Below are positions 9,106 through 17,583 of a DNA stretch of 64,000 nucleotides, one piece after another. Under the pieces are notes generated by a model. The model was not told the origin of the DNA, made no database searches, and was given only the letters and a program-made list of their open reading frames with translations. A program made the position numbers and the translations under genes. This DNA comes from an uncultured Methanospirillum sp. (lineage in GTDB: Archaea; Halobacteriota; Methanomicrobia; Methanomicrobiales; Methanospirillaceae), in assembly GCF_963668475.1 (NCBI RefSeq), contig NZ_OY764544.1, positions 2,170,001-2,234,000 of the forward strand. Reading direction: 5' to 3'. How positions within the stretch are numbered: the first letter of the stretch is position 1; every line of letters starts with the position of its first letter.

Positions 9106-10431
9106 TTACTTCAGCTCCTCCTCGATGAAGGATGCAATCTCTGCTGCATCACGGGGACCGACGATGACCTTCCACCCGGTGTACTCCTCTATCCTGCCTG
9201 AGAGCGGGGATGCGTACCCCGGAATGATGATGGTCTTGTTGTTCACCTCGCTTGCAAGGGCGAACTTCTCTATTGCATCCTTGACAACCGACTCGCTCAG
9301 TTTTCCTGCTGCAACAGCGGTCAGCACCGACATCCCCTCGGTGTCCACGATCAAAAGCCAGCAGGAACGACGGGTTGACTCAAGGTACCCCTGCAGGGTG
9401 AAGTAGGTGAGCGAAAAGTTGACGGTGAGGAACACCGGGTCATCACGTCCGGGTGTTCCCACCCGGTAGAGTCCGGGCGTCATCTGGATTGGCTTCTGGG
9501 GATCAGTGTAGATGTTCTGCCGCATCACAAGAGCAGCCTGCATCTCGGTCCGGGAGAGCGGGTTTACCACGATCACGGAGGCAAACTTCACGATACCTGT
9601 GACAAGGCCTGAAAACCCGGTGCTCCGTGCATCGAGGAACACCGGATAGCCAAGACCCGGGACAGATCTGGCAAGGGCTGCCTGTCGCACAAGGGTTGAA
9701 GACCTGACAAACTCCCCCTCGTCGCCTGTGAGATCCAGCATCAGCTGGGTGACACCAAGCCCGGTGCACCGGGCTGCATTTTCAGCCAGGTTTTCAAGGC
9801 TGGTTCCTGAGACCACGAGCGGAGCCCCGTACTTCTTTGCAAGTGAGCAGAATGCCTCACAGTTCTGATCGCCTGCTCCCCTGATGAGTGGCAGGTAATT
9901 ACCGCAGACCACAAGTCCTGCCTCCATGACAACAGGATCAGAGGCCATCAGAACCAGGGGGAGATCAGGATTTGCTGAAACCACTGCAGATATAGCGGCT
10001 GCAAATCGCTCCGGGGATCCGGATTCTGCAGAGACTGCAAGCCCGTTCAACACCAGATCAATCCCGATCCTGGTCACTTTACAGCCTCTCACCTGGGATA
10101 CAACATCCCTGATCCGGTCGTCTGATTCCGAATCAGATGCTGCATACAGGATCCCGGGCTGGTGATAGAACGTCTTCTCGTGCCGGTAGAAGACAAACTC
10201 CTCACCTACCGTGAACGAGAGAGTACCCATGCCCACCGTCACCTTCTGGATCGGCGGCCGGGTAGTGGCACCTAGAATATTCTTTGCCTCTTCGTCAAGG
10301 TACGGACAGAGATCAGGCTCGGCCTTTCCCTGTGCCAGTTTCATTGCAAACGTGAGACAGGTCGGATCACCACACTCCTTGCAGTTCTTCTTGGGGAGCA
10401 GTTTATAGATATCAAGGGCCTTGAGTGCCAT
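9106..10431 (-). CDS. cdhE: Corrinoid iron-sulfur protein large subunit (CdhE/AcsC, gamma)
   Basis: Large subunit of CoFeSP, which carries methyl groups on its corrinoid. The N-terminal [4Fe-4S] motif is intact: LLPKKNCKECGDPTC with a fourth Cys in PDLCPYL (CX2CX4CX16C). A TIM-barrel part and a C-terminal corrinoid-binding part follow (NKTIIIPGYASPLSGRIEE). I place the start at ATG 10431 (MALKALDIY), which overlaps the cdhD stop as TGATG; an in-frame extension to 10452 is less likely. The length, 441 residues, is normal. Partners are CdhD, AcsB, RACo and the core methionine synthase, all in one operon. Confidence 0.94.
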   Translation of the reverse strand: MALKALDIYKLLPKKNCKECGDPTCLTFAMKLAQGKAEPDLCPYLDEEAKNILGATTRPPIQKVTVGMGTLSFTVGEEFVFYRHEKTFYHQPGILYAASDSESDDRIRDVVSQVRGCKVTRIGIDLVLNGLAVSAESGSPERFAAAISAVVSANPDLPLVLMASDPVVMEAGLVVCGNYLPLIRGAGDQNCEAFCSLAKKYGAPLVVSGTSLENLAENAARCTGLGVTQLMLDLTGDEGEFVRSSTLVRQAALARSVPGLGYPVFLDARSTGFSGLVTGIVKFASVIVVNPLSRTEMQAALVMRQNIYTDPQKPIQMTPGLYRVGTPGRDDPVFLTVNFSLTYFTLQGYLESTRRSCWLLIVDTEGMSVLTAVAAGKLSESVVKDAIEKFALASEVNNKTIIIPGYASPLSGRIEEYTGWKVIVGPRDAAEIASFIEEELK

Positions 10432-11360
10432 CAGGCCACCTCCGCATTCCAAAGAGAATCTATCGCTTTCCTGAGTCTGGCCAGAGAGGCAGGATGCCTA
10501 ACGACAAGGATTGTTGCTCCTGCAAGGGCAGCAGCAACCGAGGTTGCCACCTCCCATGATACCGCGGTCTCGTGGTTGTGAACCGCTCCCCTGATCTCCT
10601 TGATGGTCAGGGTATCAGACGGAGCACAGATCATCGGCATTGCAAGATCTGCGTCACCTTTCAATGCTGCAAACCTGATCCGCTCCATGGTCGAGTATGT
10701 GTACTCGAACCCGTACCCGAGTGCCCCGGTGTAGGGATCGATGATGATCCGGTCATCAGGAACACCAGCCTCCCGGAGCAGGATGTTGAGCTGCTTTGCA
10801 AGGTTTACATCGATTGGTGACTGGGCGATGACCGAGTGGCCATATGCAATGGCTGCAGCTGCAACACTGCGATACCGGGCAGCTTCTGCGGTTCCAAGCA
10901 CAAGTCTCTCCTTTTCTCCTGCTTCACCGCACCGCTGGAAGACTTCTGAGTCGATCTCGGCATCTGCACTTCCTTCAATGATCAGGGGCAGGCTTGTTGC
11001 AGCAAGAACAGATCTTACAGTCTTTCCCACTGCATCGTATGCCTCAAAATTCCGTCTCCGTGTCGAGGTAAGATTGAGCCTGATAAGATCCGCCTGCAGG
11101 GTTTTATCCACGTATTCAGCCCAGGCAGGAGGATTGTCGACCAGGTTTGTGCATGCACTTCTCACAACGTCAGGCCAGATGGCAGGATCATCACAGATCT
11201 CAAAGGCAATAAGGGGTTTTCGTCCTTTGCCTATACACGGGAGATCAGACTCGCCACCTATCCGGTAGGAGATGCGACGTGTTCCACCTTCTTCTGCGGT
11301 CGCACCGATCAGAACCTCACGAATCGATGCAGTCCACCCGGGTGAGTATGATATCGTCAT
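10431..11360 (-). CDS. cdhD: Corrinoid iron-sulfur protein small subunit (CdhD/AcsD, delta)
   Basis: Small TIM-barrel subunit of CoFeSP; with CdhE it encloses the corrinoid. The 309-residue protein shows family segments PLIAFEICDDP, IIIDPYTGALGYGFEYTYSTMERIR and MPMICAPSDTLTIKEIRG. The size matches the bacterial AcsD form (about 310) and is well below the 400 or more residues usual for methanogen CdhD, so the set looks bacterial-like, in line with the full-length AcsB upstream. It begins 8 bp after acsB and its stop overlaps the cdhE start. Confidence 0.92.
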   Translation of the reverse strand: MTISYSPGWTASIREVLIGATAEEGGTRRISYRIGGESDLPCIGKGRKPLIAFEICDDPAIWPDVVRSACTNLVDNPPAWAEYVDKTLQADLIRLNLTSTRRRNFEAYDAVGKTVRSVLAATSLPLIIEGSADAEIDSEVFQRCGEAGEKERLVLGTAEAARYRSVAAAAIAYGHSVIAQSPIDVNLAKQLNILLREAGVPDDRIIIDPYTGALGYGFEYTYSTMERIRFAALKGDADLAMPMICAPSDTLTIKEIRGAVHNHETAVSWEVATSVAAALAGATILVVRHPASLARLRKAIDSLWNAEVA

Positions 11361-11368
11361 GATTCCTC

Positions 11369-13390
11369 CTACAGCAGCGGGGCCATCGATAATGCGGGAT
11401 GCTCCACCGAGGTCAGAAAGGCAAGCAGCCCGTCTATATCGGTCGCAACCGTCTCATCAGCGATCTTCTCGTAGAGACCAGAGAGTCCTGCCGAACTTAT
11501 CTTCTCCCTGAGCCTCGTCTCAAGCTCTTCCTTGACAACCGAAGGCATCCAGACGATCCTTGAAAGACCACCTTCTGCCTGTATGAACCGATCAGAAAGG
11601 ATGTACCCTTTTGAGATCCCGATAAAGCCGGGCGTCTGTGCCCCACCACCGATGGTCCCGGCAAGGGTTGAGAAGGTCATACCTGACGGGGTCTCTCCTT
11701 TGTACTCCCTGCTCACGATCATGATCCCGTTCGTCTCCGGAAGGATCATAGCAACAGCCTCAAAACAGCCACAGCAGGTCATCGGGGCATCCATGATACT
11801 ATACAGGACACAGCGTTCCACCTCACCGTGGGATGCCTGCCTGACAAACCGGTTCACACCTTCGAACTCACCTGCCTCATCGTTGATCAGAGTTCCTTTA
11901 TCGATCGGCTGGTTGGCCCCTGACGGAGACATCTCGTATGCTGTCTTTCCATCAAGCCAGGTAAGTGCCCCGCAGAGAGCAGGTCGCTCCGGAGTCAGCA
12001 CACAGACATGATTCGGGGCAAAGGTCTGGCAGAGGGTGCAGGAGTAGTACTGGGTGACGTCCTCATCCTTCATCCCGGAAATCCGTTCATCGCGTTCTGT
12101 ATACAGATGTTCGGCCTCTTTCTGTGCAGCAAGTACCTGGTCGCGGTCCGTGATCATGGTGACCTGCACAGCATCAAGAAGGGTAGGAAAGTCCATCCTG
12201 AACTTTGCAGCCAGAAGTTTGCCAAGATCTGCAATCTTCAGCCCTTGTGCAACAGCATCCTCAGAGACCCTGACCCAGATCTGATCCCGTTGTGCAGAGT
12301 GCCACGAACCTTCACCGTAGTTGATGAAGTTGTGGATCCTTCGCTCAAGCACAGGCTCGAACTCTTTCTTCATCGCCTTGCCGGCGACCTCAACGATGAT
12401 GCCAAGCGGTGCAGCAGACTTCTTCGGGACTCCATCGATCTCCGGGCCGATAACCGTGACCTTCCCATCCGTGACATCATGCAAATCCCTGACCCTGAGG
12501 AGTTCAAAAGCCGGAGAACGAGTACCCCCAAACTCGGCATACATCTCCTCCTTTCGAATCGCCTTTCCTTCAAAGGCCGGAGAGCAGGCCATCGGGATCG
12601 GAATAGAGGTGACCTGAACACGGATGCCCCGGAGTTCCATCCCGATCCTGACGATCTCGGTAGGACCTGCCTGAGTCCAGTCCTGCCCTTCATACCCTCC
12701 CATGTGAATGATCGGGATTCCGAGCACCCGCAGACCGTCAATGAAAGCAATCTCTTCCTCGGTCATACCAGGGAAGGCTATGACAAACGCTTTGGCCCGC
12801 TCTGATGCATACGCAACAAGACGGTGGGCATCACCGGCCGCAACGCCCCCGAACATCATCGCAACTCTCGCAAGGATGTCTGCAAAATGTACAGCGGCAA
12901 GCGAATCTTTCCCAAGCGGCACAAGCCGGAGGTCGAGCCCGACCTTCACCCCGGCTGCTGTCAGGGATTCGATAACCCCGCCTGAGAGGAACGTGAGCAT
13001 GAGTTTCTCCTGCAGTTCCCTGCAGATTGCAGCGGCATAGTCTGCTGTGGATGGGTTCCCGACGATCAGGGCAAGCCCGAGTATGCTCCCGTCAACCAGG
13101 GTGTACCCGAGTTTTCTGATCACCGCATCCTCGATAAACCCGGTGTACGGGGGGCCGTCACTGGCCCCCCGGCAGGCAAGCAGGATTTCTGCACCAACCA
13201 GGGGACTCTGGTGAGCAGCTGCAAACACCTGTTCAGCAGCCTGTTTTGAATCAATCCCAGAGCCTGATATTGCATAGGAGATCGGGAGATAGTATGCGGT
13301 ATCCTGATACCCATGAAACGAAGAAACAGCAGCAACCTGCTCTGCAATCTTCTTCATTCCTGATGAAACAGATGAATCGATCTGAACCAT
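11369..13390 (-). CDS. acsB: Acetyl-CoA synthase catalytic subunit, bacterial-type (AcsB/CdhC)
   Basis: Makes or cleaves the C-C and C-S bonds of acetyl-CoA at the Ni-Ni-[4Fe-4S] A-cluster. All six cysteine ligands are visible: YSCTLCQTFAPNHVC and RPALCGA for the [4Fe-4S] part, and TCCGCF (C-G-C) for the distal nickel. At 673 residues it keeps the long N-terminal Rossmann-like domain of bacterial AcsB, which contacts CO dehydrogenase there; typical methanogen CdhC, about 470 residues, lacks it. No CODH gene (cdhA/acsA) or cdhB lies in the window. It is first in a five-gene operon with CoFeSP, RACo and core methionine synthase. A GGTGTGAG ribosome site precedes ATG 13390. Confidence 0.93.
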   Translation of the reverse strand: MVQIDSSVSSGMKKIAEQVAAVSSFHGYQDTAYYLPISYAISGSGIDSKQAAEQVFAAAHQSPLVGAEILLACRGASDGPPYTGFIEDAVIRKLGYTLVDGSILGLALIVGNPSTADYAAAICRELQEKLMLTFLSGGVIESLTAAGVKVGLDLRLVPLGKDSLAAVHFADILARVAMMFGGVAAGDAHRLVAYASERAKAFVIAFPGMTEEEIAFIDGLRVLGIPIIHMGGYEGQDWTQAGPTEIVRIGMELRGIRVQVTSIPIPMACSPAFEGKAIRKEEMYAEFGGTRSPAFELLRVRDLHDVTDGKVTVIGPEIDGVPKKSAAPLGIIVEVAGKAMKKEFEPVLERRIHNFINYGEGSWHSAQRDQIWVRVSEDAVAQGLKIADLGKLLAAKFRMDFPTLLDAVQVTMITDRDQVLAAQKEAEHLYTERDERISGMKDEDVTQYYSCTLCQTFAPNHVCVLTPERPALCGALTWLDGKTAYEMSPSGANQPIDKGTLINDEAGEFEGVNRFVRQASHGEVERCVLYSIMDAPMTCCGCFEAVAMILPETNGIMIVSREYKGETPSGMTFSTLAGTIGGGAQTPGFIGISKGYILSDRFIQAEGGLSRIVWMPSVVKEELETRLREKISSAGLSGLYEKIADETVATDIDGLLAFLTSVEHPALSMAPLL

Positions 13391-13496
13391 ATCTTCTCAC
13401 ACCATAGATTGTTGCAAGGATAATTAGTAGATTAGTATTGCCCTCTTTCGATCAACCTAATTCGTTTTACATGAAACTCTTTTTCATCTATCAGGG

Positions 13497-13528
13497 CTGG
13501 GGCCCCCAACGGGCCACCGTTGTGGTTT
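13497..13528 (+). repeat. Dispersed 32-bp repeat, copy 1
   Basis: An intergenic GC-rich element, beginning ctggggcccccaac and ending ttgtggttt. It matches the reverse complement of 37442-37473 at all but two positions. It contains the hairpin CAACGG-gcca-CCGTTG. It lies between the acsB promoter region and the end of the hydrogenase operon, downstream of hycI. It could be a terminator hairpin of hycI, a processed RNA or a small mobile repeat; two copies cannot settle this. Confidence 0.6.
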
Positions 13529-13545
13529 TATGAGACTGTTACTAT

Positions 13546-14070
13546 TCATTGTCTCATATCGGGCAGAAGAGAAAAGATGACCCTGCAACATTCCCGGGCA
13601 GCATTGCTTACAACAGGTGACAGAGTGGTTGAGTACGAAATATCTTCGGGCTGAATCCCAAGAAGAAAGATATCAGCACCGGTCTCATCCTTGAGATACT
13701 CCATGAGGATCTCAAGTGAGATCTTGTGAACGCTGATCCTTACCTGTGATATATCTCCGACCTCCACTATCCTGACAGATCCTGGTTCTGCCCCAAAATC
13801 TGCTGAATCAACAATGACAATGAGAGAAGGATTCAGTCGCTTGATCACCCCGGTGTACTCCTCCGGGGTAACACCGGTATCGATGACATGGGGAAGATGA
13901 CTGCTCAGAAGATCAATAAGAACAGGACCGAGACCGTCATCACCCCGCATCCGGTTACCGACCCCTACAAATACGATCCGGTCAGGATCGGTTTCACCAA
14001 ACCGGGAGGCAAGCAAGGGCCTGATATCTGATGGAATCATAAAAACGGAGAGGACCCTGCTGCCCTTCAC
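13546..14070 (-). CDS. hycI: Hydrogenase maturation protease, HycI family
   Basis: Endopeptidase that clips the C-terminal tail from the [NiFe] hydrogenase large subunit once nickel is inserted. The signature FVGVGNRMRGDDGLG lies near residue 32, with further metal-binding acidic and His positions (DTGVTPEEY, DSADFGAE, SVHKIS). The length, 174 residues, is typical. The ATG at 14070 overlaps the stop of the antiporter-like subunit (ATGA), so translation is coupled; an internal ATG near 14035 is possible. Its substrate is most likely the large subunit of this operon, which ends with a 15-residue tail after DPCFSCTDR. Confidence 0.92.
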   Translation of the reverse strand: MKGSRVLSVFMIPSDIRPLLASRFGETDPDRIVFVGVGNRMRGDDGLGPVLIDLLSSHLPHVIDTGVTPEEYTGVIKRLNPSLIVIVDSADFGAEPGSVRIVEVGDISQVRISVHKISLEILMEYLKDETGADIFLLGIQPEDISYSTTLSPVVSNAARECCRVIFSLLPDMRQ

Positions 14071-15536
14071 CCTCTCATCTGGAAGAGGACCTCAGCGATG
14101 TACTGCAGGGTTCCTGATACCAGATCAGGGAAGAGGCCGATGATAACGCATAACGCTACCATGATCAGGACAGGGACAAGCATGCAGAGCGGGGGATCAT
14201 GCAGTTCCCTGAACGATTCGCGGGGAGTTCCCATGAACATCAGGTAAAACGCCCTCATCAGCGTGATGAAGATCACGATGCTGGTGATCCAGCCGAATAT
14301 GCTGATGATGGTGAATTCTAATCCGAAGAGCGAAAATATCACAGGGAACCCTGCCTCTACGGATCCCTCGTAAATGATCTCCTTACTGATAAACCCGTTC
14401 AGAAACGGCATCCCCGACATGGCTAGTGAGGCGACAAGGAAGGATAACGCTGTAAGCGGCATGACCTTTCCAAGCCCGCCCATCTTTTTGATCTGCAGGG
14501 TATGCACCTGATACAGAAGAATTCCCGATATGAGAAAGAGGCTCCCTTTAAAGAGCATGTGGTTCAGGATGTGAAACAGGGAGCCGTATATGGCAACCGG
14601 AGTTGCCAGCCCGAATCCAACAACGATGTACCCGATCTGACTGATACTGCTCCATGCAAGCAGGCGCTTGATATGGCAGGAGAAGAACGCCATAACACCG
14701 CCGAGAACCATGTTCAGAGTTCCGAAGAAGGTGACAATGAGCATGAGCATCTCTACGTTTGAGAGGAGGAAGAACGGGTACATCACCTTGACCATAGCAA
14801 CAACGCTGACTTTGATGAGAATGCCAGACATCGTTGCACTGATCGCTGCAGGAGCATCAGCATGGGCTGGTGGAAGCCAGATACTTCCGAGGGGAAGTAG
14901 TCCCGCTTTTGTTCCGAACCCGAAGAGAAACAGGAGTGCAAGGAGAGTGATATCCCCTGATGATAACAGGGAGATATTCATGAACCTGAGGTCGAGTGTT
15001 CCGGTACTGCTGTACAGGATGAATGCCCCGTAGATGACCAGGATAACCTCGAAGATGCTGATCGCGAGGTAGATGTAGGTGGCTCTGATCGCCCGCTTCG
15101 TCCTTCCGAACAGGATGAGAACTGCACTGGTAACAGTCGCAGCCTCAAGAAGAATCAGCATCACAAGCACATTGTAGGTGCATGCCATGCCACACATCAT
15201 CCCTGCGAGGACAAAGTAGAGGATAAAAAATGTCGAGTCAAAGTGGTTGTTCTTGCGATAGATGAACGAGTAAACAAGCACCATCGTTCCGAGAAAGGTC
15301 ACAAGAGAGGAGACGAATATCCCGGGCGCATCAAGCACAAGCGGACCGACTGCTGCAGGATGAATCATCCCACTCTGAAGTGCGATGAGGTACACGAGGT
15401 TCATCACAAAGAGAAGAGCCATGAAACAAACGATAAAACTCCGCTGAACTCGTTCAGAGAATCCAAGCAGCAGGTAGAGGAGAATACCGCCGACAACAGG
15501 GAGCAGAACCGGGACCAGGGCATAATAGTCTAGCAT
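14067..15536 (-). CDS. Antiporter-like (NuoL/M/N, HyfF/HycC-type) membrane subunit of group 4 hydrogenase
   Basis: Polytopic protein of 489 residues with about 14 predicted helices, of the complex I/Mrp antiporter family. Conserved pieces include FGFGTKAGLLPLGSIWLPPAHADAPAAISA (split by the family's lysine helix) and AWSSISQIGYIVVGFGLA, with Lys/His positions used for ion transfer. It should couple the redox reaction to H+ or Na+ movement. It is the only full-length antiporter subunit in the operon, as in Ech and formate hydrogenlyase. It follows the small subunit by 15 bp and overlaps hycI. Confidence 0.92.
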   Translation of the reverse strand: MLDYYALVPVLLPVVGGILLYLLLGFSERVQRSFIVCFMALLFVMNLVYLIALQSGMIHPAAVGPLVLDAPGIFVSSLVTFLGTMVLVYSFIYRKNNHFDSTFFILYFVLAGMMCGMACTYNVLVMLILLEAATVTSAVLILFGRTKRAIRATYIYLAISIFEVILVIYGAFILYSSTGTLDLRFMNISLLSSGDITLLALLFLFGFGTKAGLLPLGSIWLPPAHADAPAAISATMSGILIKVSVVAMVKVMYPFFLLSNVEMLMLIVTFFGTLNMVLGGVMAFFSCHIKRLLAWSSISQIGYIVVGFGLATPVAIYGSLFHILNHMLFKGSLFLISGILLYQVHTLQIKKMGGLGKVMPLTALSFLVASLAMSGMPFLNGFISKEIIYEGSVEAGFPVIFSLFGLEFTIISIFGWITSIVIFITLMRAFYLMFMGTPRESFRELHDPPLCMLVPVLIMVALCVIIGLFPDLVSGTLQYIAEVLFQMRG

Positions 15537-15551
15537 CTTTTTTCCCCCATG

Positions 15552-15971
15552 TCAGAACATTCTCATCGCTTTCATGATTCCATCCGCGATAGCCTCAGGC
15601 TTTGGAGGGCACCCCGGGATTCTCACATCCACAGGGATGATCTTCTCAACCGGGCCCGCGATCGAGTAGTTCTCGTTGTCTACAAACACCCCGCCAGAAC
15701 ACCCGCAGGCCCCCATGGCAACCACCTTCTTCGGGCTCGGAGTCTGGGCATAAATCCGTTCGAGAAACGGTTTTGTATGAAGGGGAACTGGGCCTGTAAC
15801 CAGCAGGATATCAGCAAACCTTGGAGATGCAACCAGTTTTATCCCAAGTCGCTCAAGGTCATACCTTGGACCGAAACTTGCCAGTATCTCAAGATCACAC
15901 CCGTTGCAGCCCCCTGCATGTGCATGATATACCCAGGGTGATTTTTTGAGAAAGGTGCCTGAAAGACTCAT
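15552..15971 (-). CDS. Group 4 [NiFe] hydrogenase small subunit (NuoB/HycG/EchC-like)
   Basis: Carries the single proximal [4Fe-4S] cluster that passes electrons to or from the NiFe site. The ligands are visible as GGCNGCDLEI, GACGCSGG and IPGCPPKPEAI. The open frame starts at 16031, but ATG 15971 (MSLSGTFLKK) overlaps the stop of the preceding ferredoxin gene as ATGA and gives the usual 139-residue size, so I take that start. This is a member of a coupled series of overlapping genes. Confidence 0.93.
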   Translation of the reverse strand: MSLSGTFLKKSPWVYHAHAGGCNGCDLEILASFGPRYDLERLGIKLVASPRFADILLVTGPVPLHTKPFLERIYAQTPSPKKVVAMGACGCSGGVFVDNENYSIAGPVEKIIPVDVRIPGCPPKPEAIADGIMKAMRMF

Positions 15972-16657
15972 ATAAACTTCCTCGGGTGGGTGTTCCACTT
16001 CACGCTGTACTTCTGCCTGCATGAGATGCATGCGGTCAGATACAACTCAAGATCCTTCCTGACGACGTCAGCGGTTTCAGGTTTGAGGTGGGAGAGCATC
16101 CGGTCTGCCATCATCTGCAGAAACTTCTCAGTGACCGGCATCTCCTCGCCACAGAACCTGCATTTCTGGAGGGAAAGGTTCGTGTCAACCGTGACGCTCT
16201 TTGTCTTCAGTTCATGCGAAAGGCTGATTGCTTGTGCATACCGAACAGATGCAGAGAGATCAAGATCATGATCATGCAGGCACTGTCTGCTCATATCTGA
16301 ACCGGCGGCAGACTTTATCGTCCCTGCAGCACCGCTCATATCCTTTTCGTGATGGACGGTTCCGAAATAGAGGTCCAGGGCCCCTTCAGGGCAGACATCA
16401 GCACATCGTGCACAAAAGATGCATCTGAGACTGTCGATGGATACCGTTCTCATGCCATCATGATCAGTGATGCTTGTCGCACCACTCGAACACCGCTCAT
16501 TACAGGCGCCACATCCGGTGCATCTGAGTTCATCACGCCGGGGCAGTCCTCTGGACAGATATGCAATAAATCCGAATGATTCGCGGACGGTGACCGGTTT
16601 GTGAAACAAGTTTGAGACAAGGCTGCCAAAGGCCCTGATCTTCCCGGTTACCCTCAT
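15968..16657 (-). CDS. NuoI/HycF-like 2[4Fe-4S] ferredoxin subunit with extra C-terminal Cys region
   Basis: A 229-residue electron-relay subunit. The two cluster motifs are ELRCTGCGACNERCSSG and LRCIFCARCADVCPEG, near residues 45-95. The C-terminal half is longer than in NuoI and carries two more CXXC pairs, CRFCGEEM and CISCRQK, which could bind zinc or another cluster. The frame is open to 16852, but ATG 16657 (MRVTGKIRAFG) overlaps the stop of the NuoH-like gene (ATGA) and fits the family. It should pass electrons between the polyferredoxin/HdrB side and the small subunit. Confidence 0.92.
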   Translation of the reverse strand: MRVTGKIRAFGSLVSNLFHKPVTVRESFGFIAYLSRGLPRRDELRCTGCGACNERCSSGATSITDHDGMRTVSIDSLRCIFCARCADVCPEGALDLYFGTVHHEKDMSGAAGTIKSAAGSDMSRQCLHDHDLDLSASVRYAQAISLSHELKTKSVTVDTNLSLQKCRFCGEEMPVTEKFLQMMADRMLSHLKPETADVVRKDLELYLTACISCRQKYSVKWNTHPRKFI

Positions 16658-17583
16658 AGAACATACCTCCACATTGCTGCCCAGACAACTGCAAAGACTG
16701 ATATGACGAGTGGCACCTTGAGCAGCCACCAGGTCGCCTGATCGATCCTGAACCTCCCAAACAGTGAGTGGACAAGACCGATCAGAACAGTGGTGAATCC
16801 GACACCTGCGAAGAAGACCAGCCAGGCTATGATCCCGGATGATGGTACCCACAGGAAGAGATCTGCAAACAGGGCGACCAGGACAAAGATCATCATCAGT
16901 TTCGTGACCTCGAGGGTACCAAGCAGTTTTCCGCTATACTCGGTGGTCAGCCCGCTCACAATCTCTGACTCTGCATCAGAGATGTCGAAGGGTTTTATGT
17001 GAAGTTTCACAAGGATCGAGAGGAAGACGACGATTGCCGCAAACGGATTTGTGACCAGATTAAACCCCATCATCTCACTGACTGAGAGGGTGTTGTACGA
17101 GATCGCTAATGCAAAGGTGCCAAGGATGAATGGGATCTCGTTGGTGAGCATCAGTTCGATCTCCCTGACCCCCCCGATCACAGCAAAGAGGGATCCGCTG
17201 GCGACTCCTCCGACGATGACACAGAGAATTTCGCCCATGAGGAGGTAAAAAAGAACCACCAGGCCGAACGAGTAGTCAAACGAGATGCCGGCTATCGGTA
17301 CAAAGAAGGTTGCAAGCACTGCACATACAAGCGCCATGACCGGCCCCATGATGAAGAACGGGCTAGCCTTCTCAGGAATAAAGGTACTTTTTGAGAAGAG
17401 TTTGAGGATATCGTAGAGAGGCTGGAGGATTTTTGTCCTGTTGATATCACGCCAGGCCGGAGGAACCCTTATCACCGGACCCCTGCGTGACTGGATCCGT
17501 GCATTGAGTTTTCGCAGCAGGAATGAGAGGAGAATGCCAGTACAAAGGGCTATTACCGGGTTAATCCAGAAGATACCGGTCAT
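16654..17583 (-). CDS. NuoH/HycD/EchB-like membrane subunit
   Basis: A 309-residue integral membrane protein with about 8 helices that anchors the hydrogenase module and forms the entry of the ion path. The charged cytoplasmic loops typical of the family are present: RRGPVIRVPPAWRDINRTKI near residue 33, IKPFDISDAESEI, and TTEYSGKLLGTLEVTKLMM. Start ATG 17583 overlaps the stop of the large subunit gene, and its stop overlaps the next start, so it belongs firmly to this operon. Confidence 0.93.
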   Translation of the reverse strand: MTGIFWINPVIALCTGILLSFLLRKLNARIQSRRGPVIRVPPAWRDINRTKILQPLYDILKLFSKSTFIPEKASPFFIMGPVMALVCAVLATFFVPIAGISFDYSFGLVVLFYLLMGEILCVIVGGVASGSLFAVIGGVREIELMLTNEIPFILGTFALAISYNTLSVSEMMGFNLVTNPFAAIVVFLSILVKLHIKPFDISDAESEIVSGLTTEYSGKLLGTLEVTKLMMIFVLVALFADLFLWVPSSGIIAWLVFFAGVGFTTVLIGLVHSLFGRFRIDQATWWLLKVPLVISVFAVVWAAMWRYVL

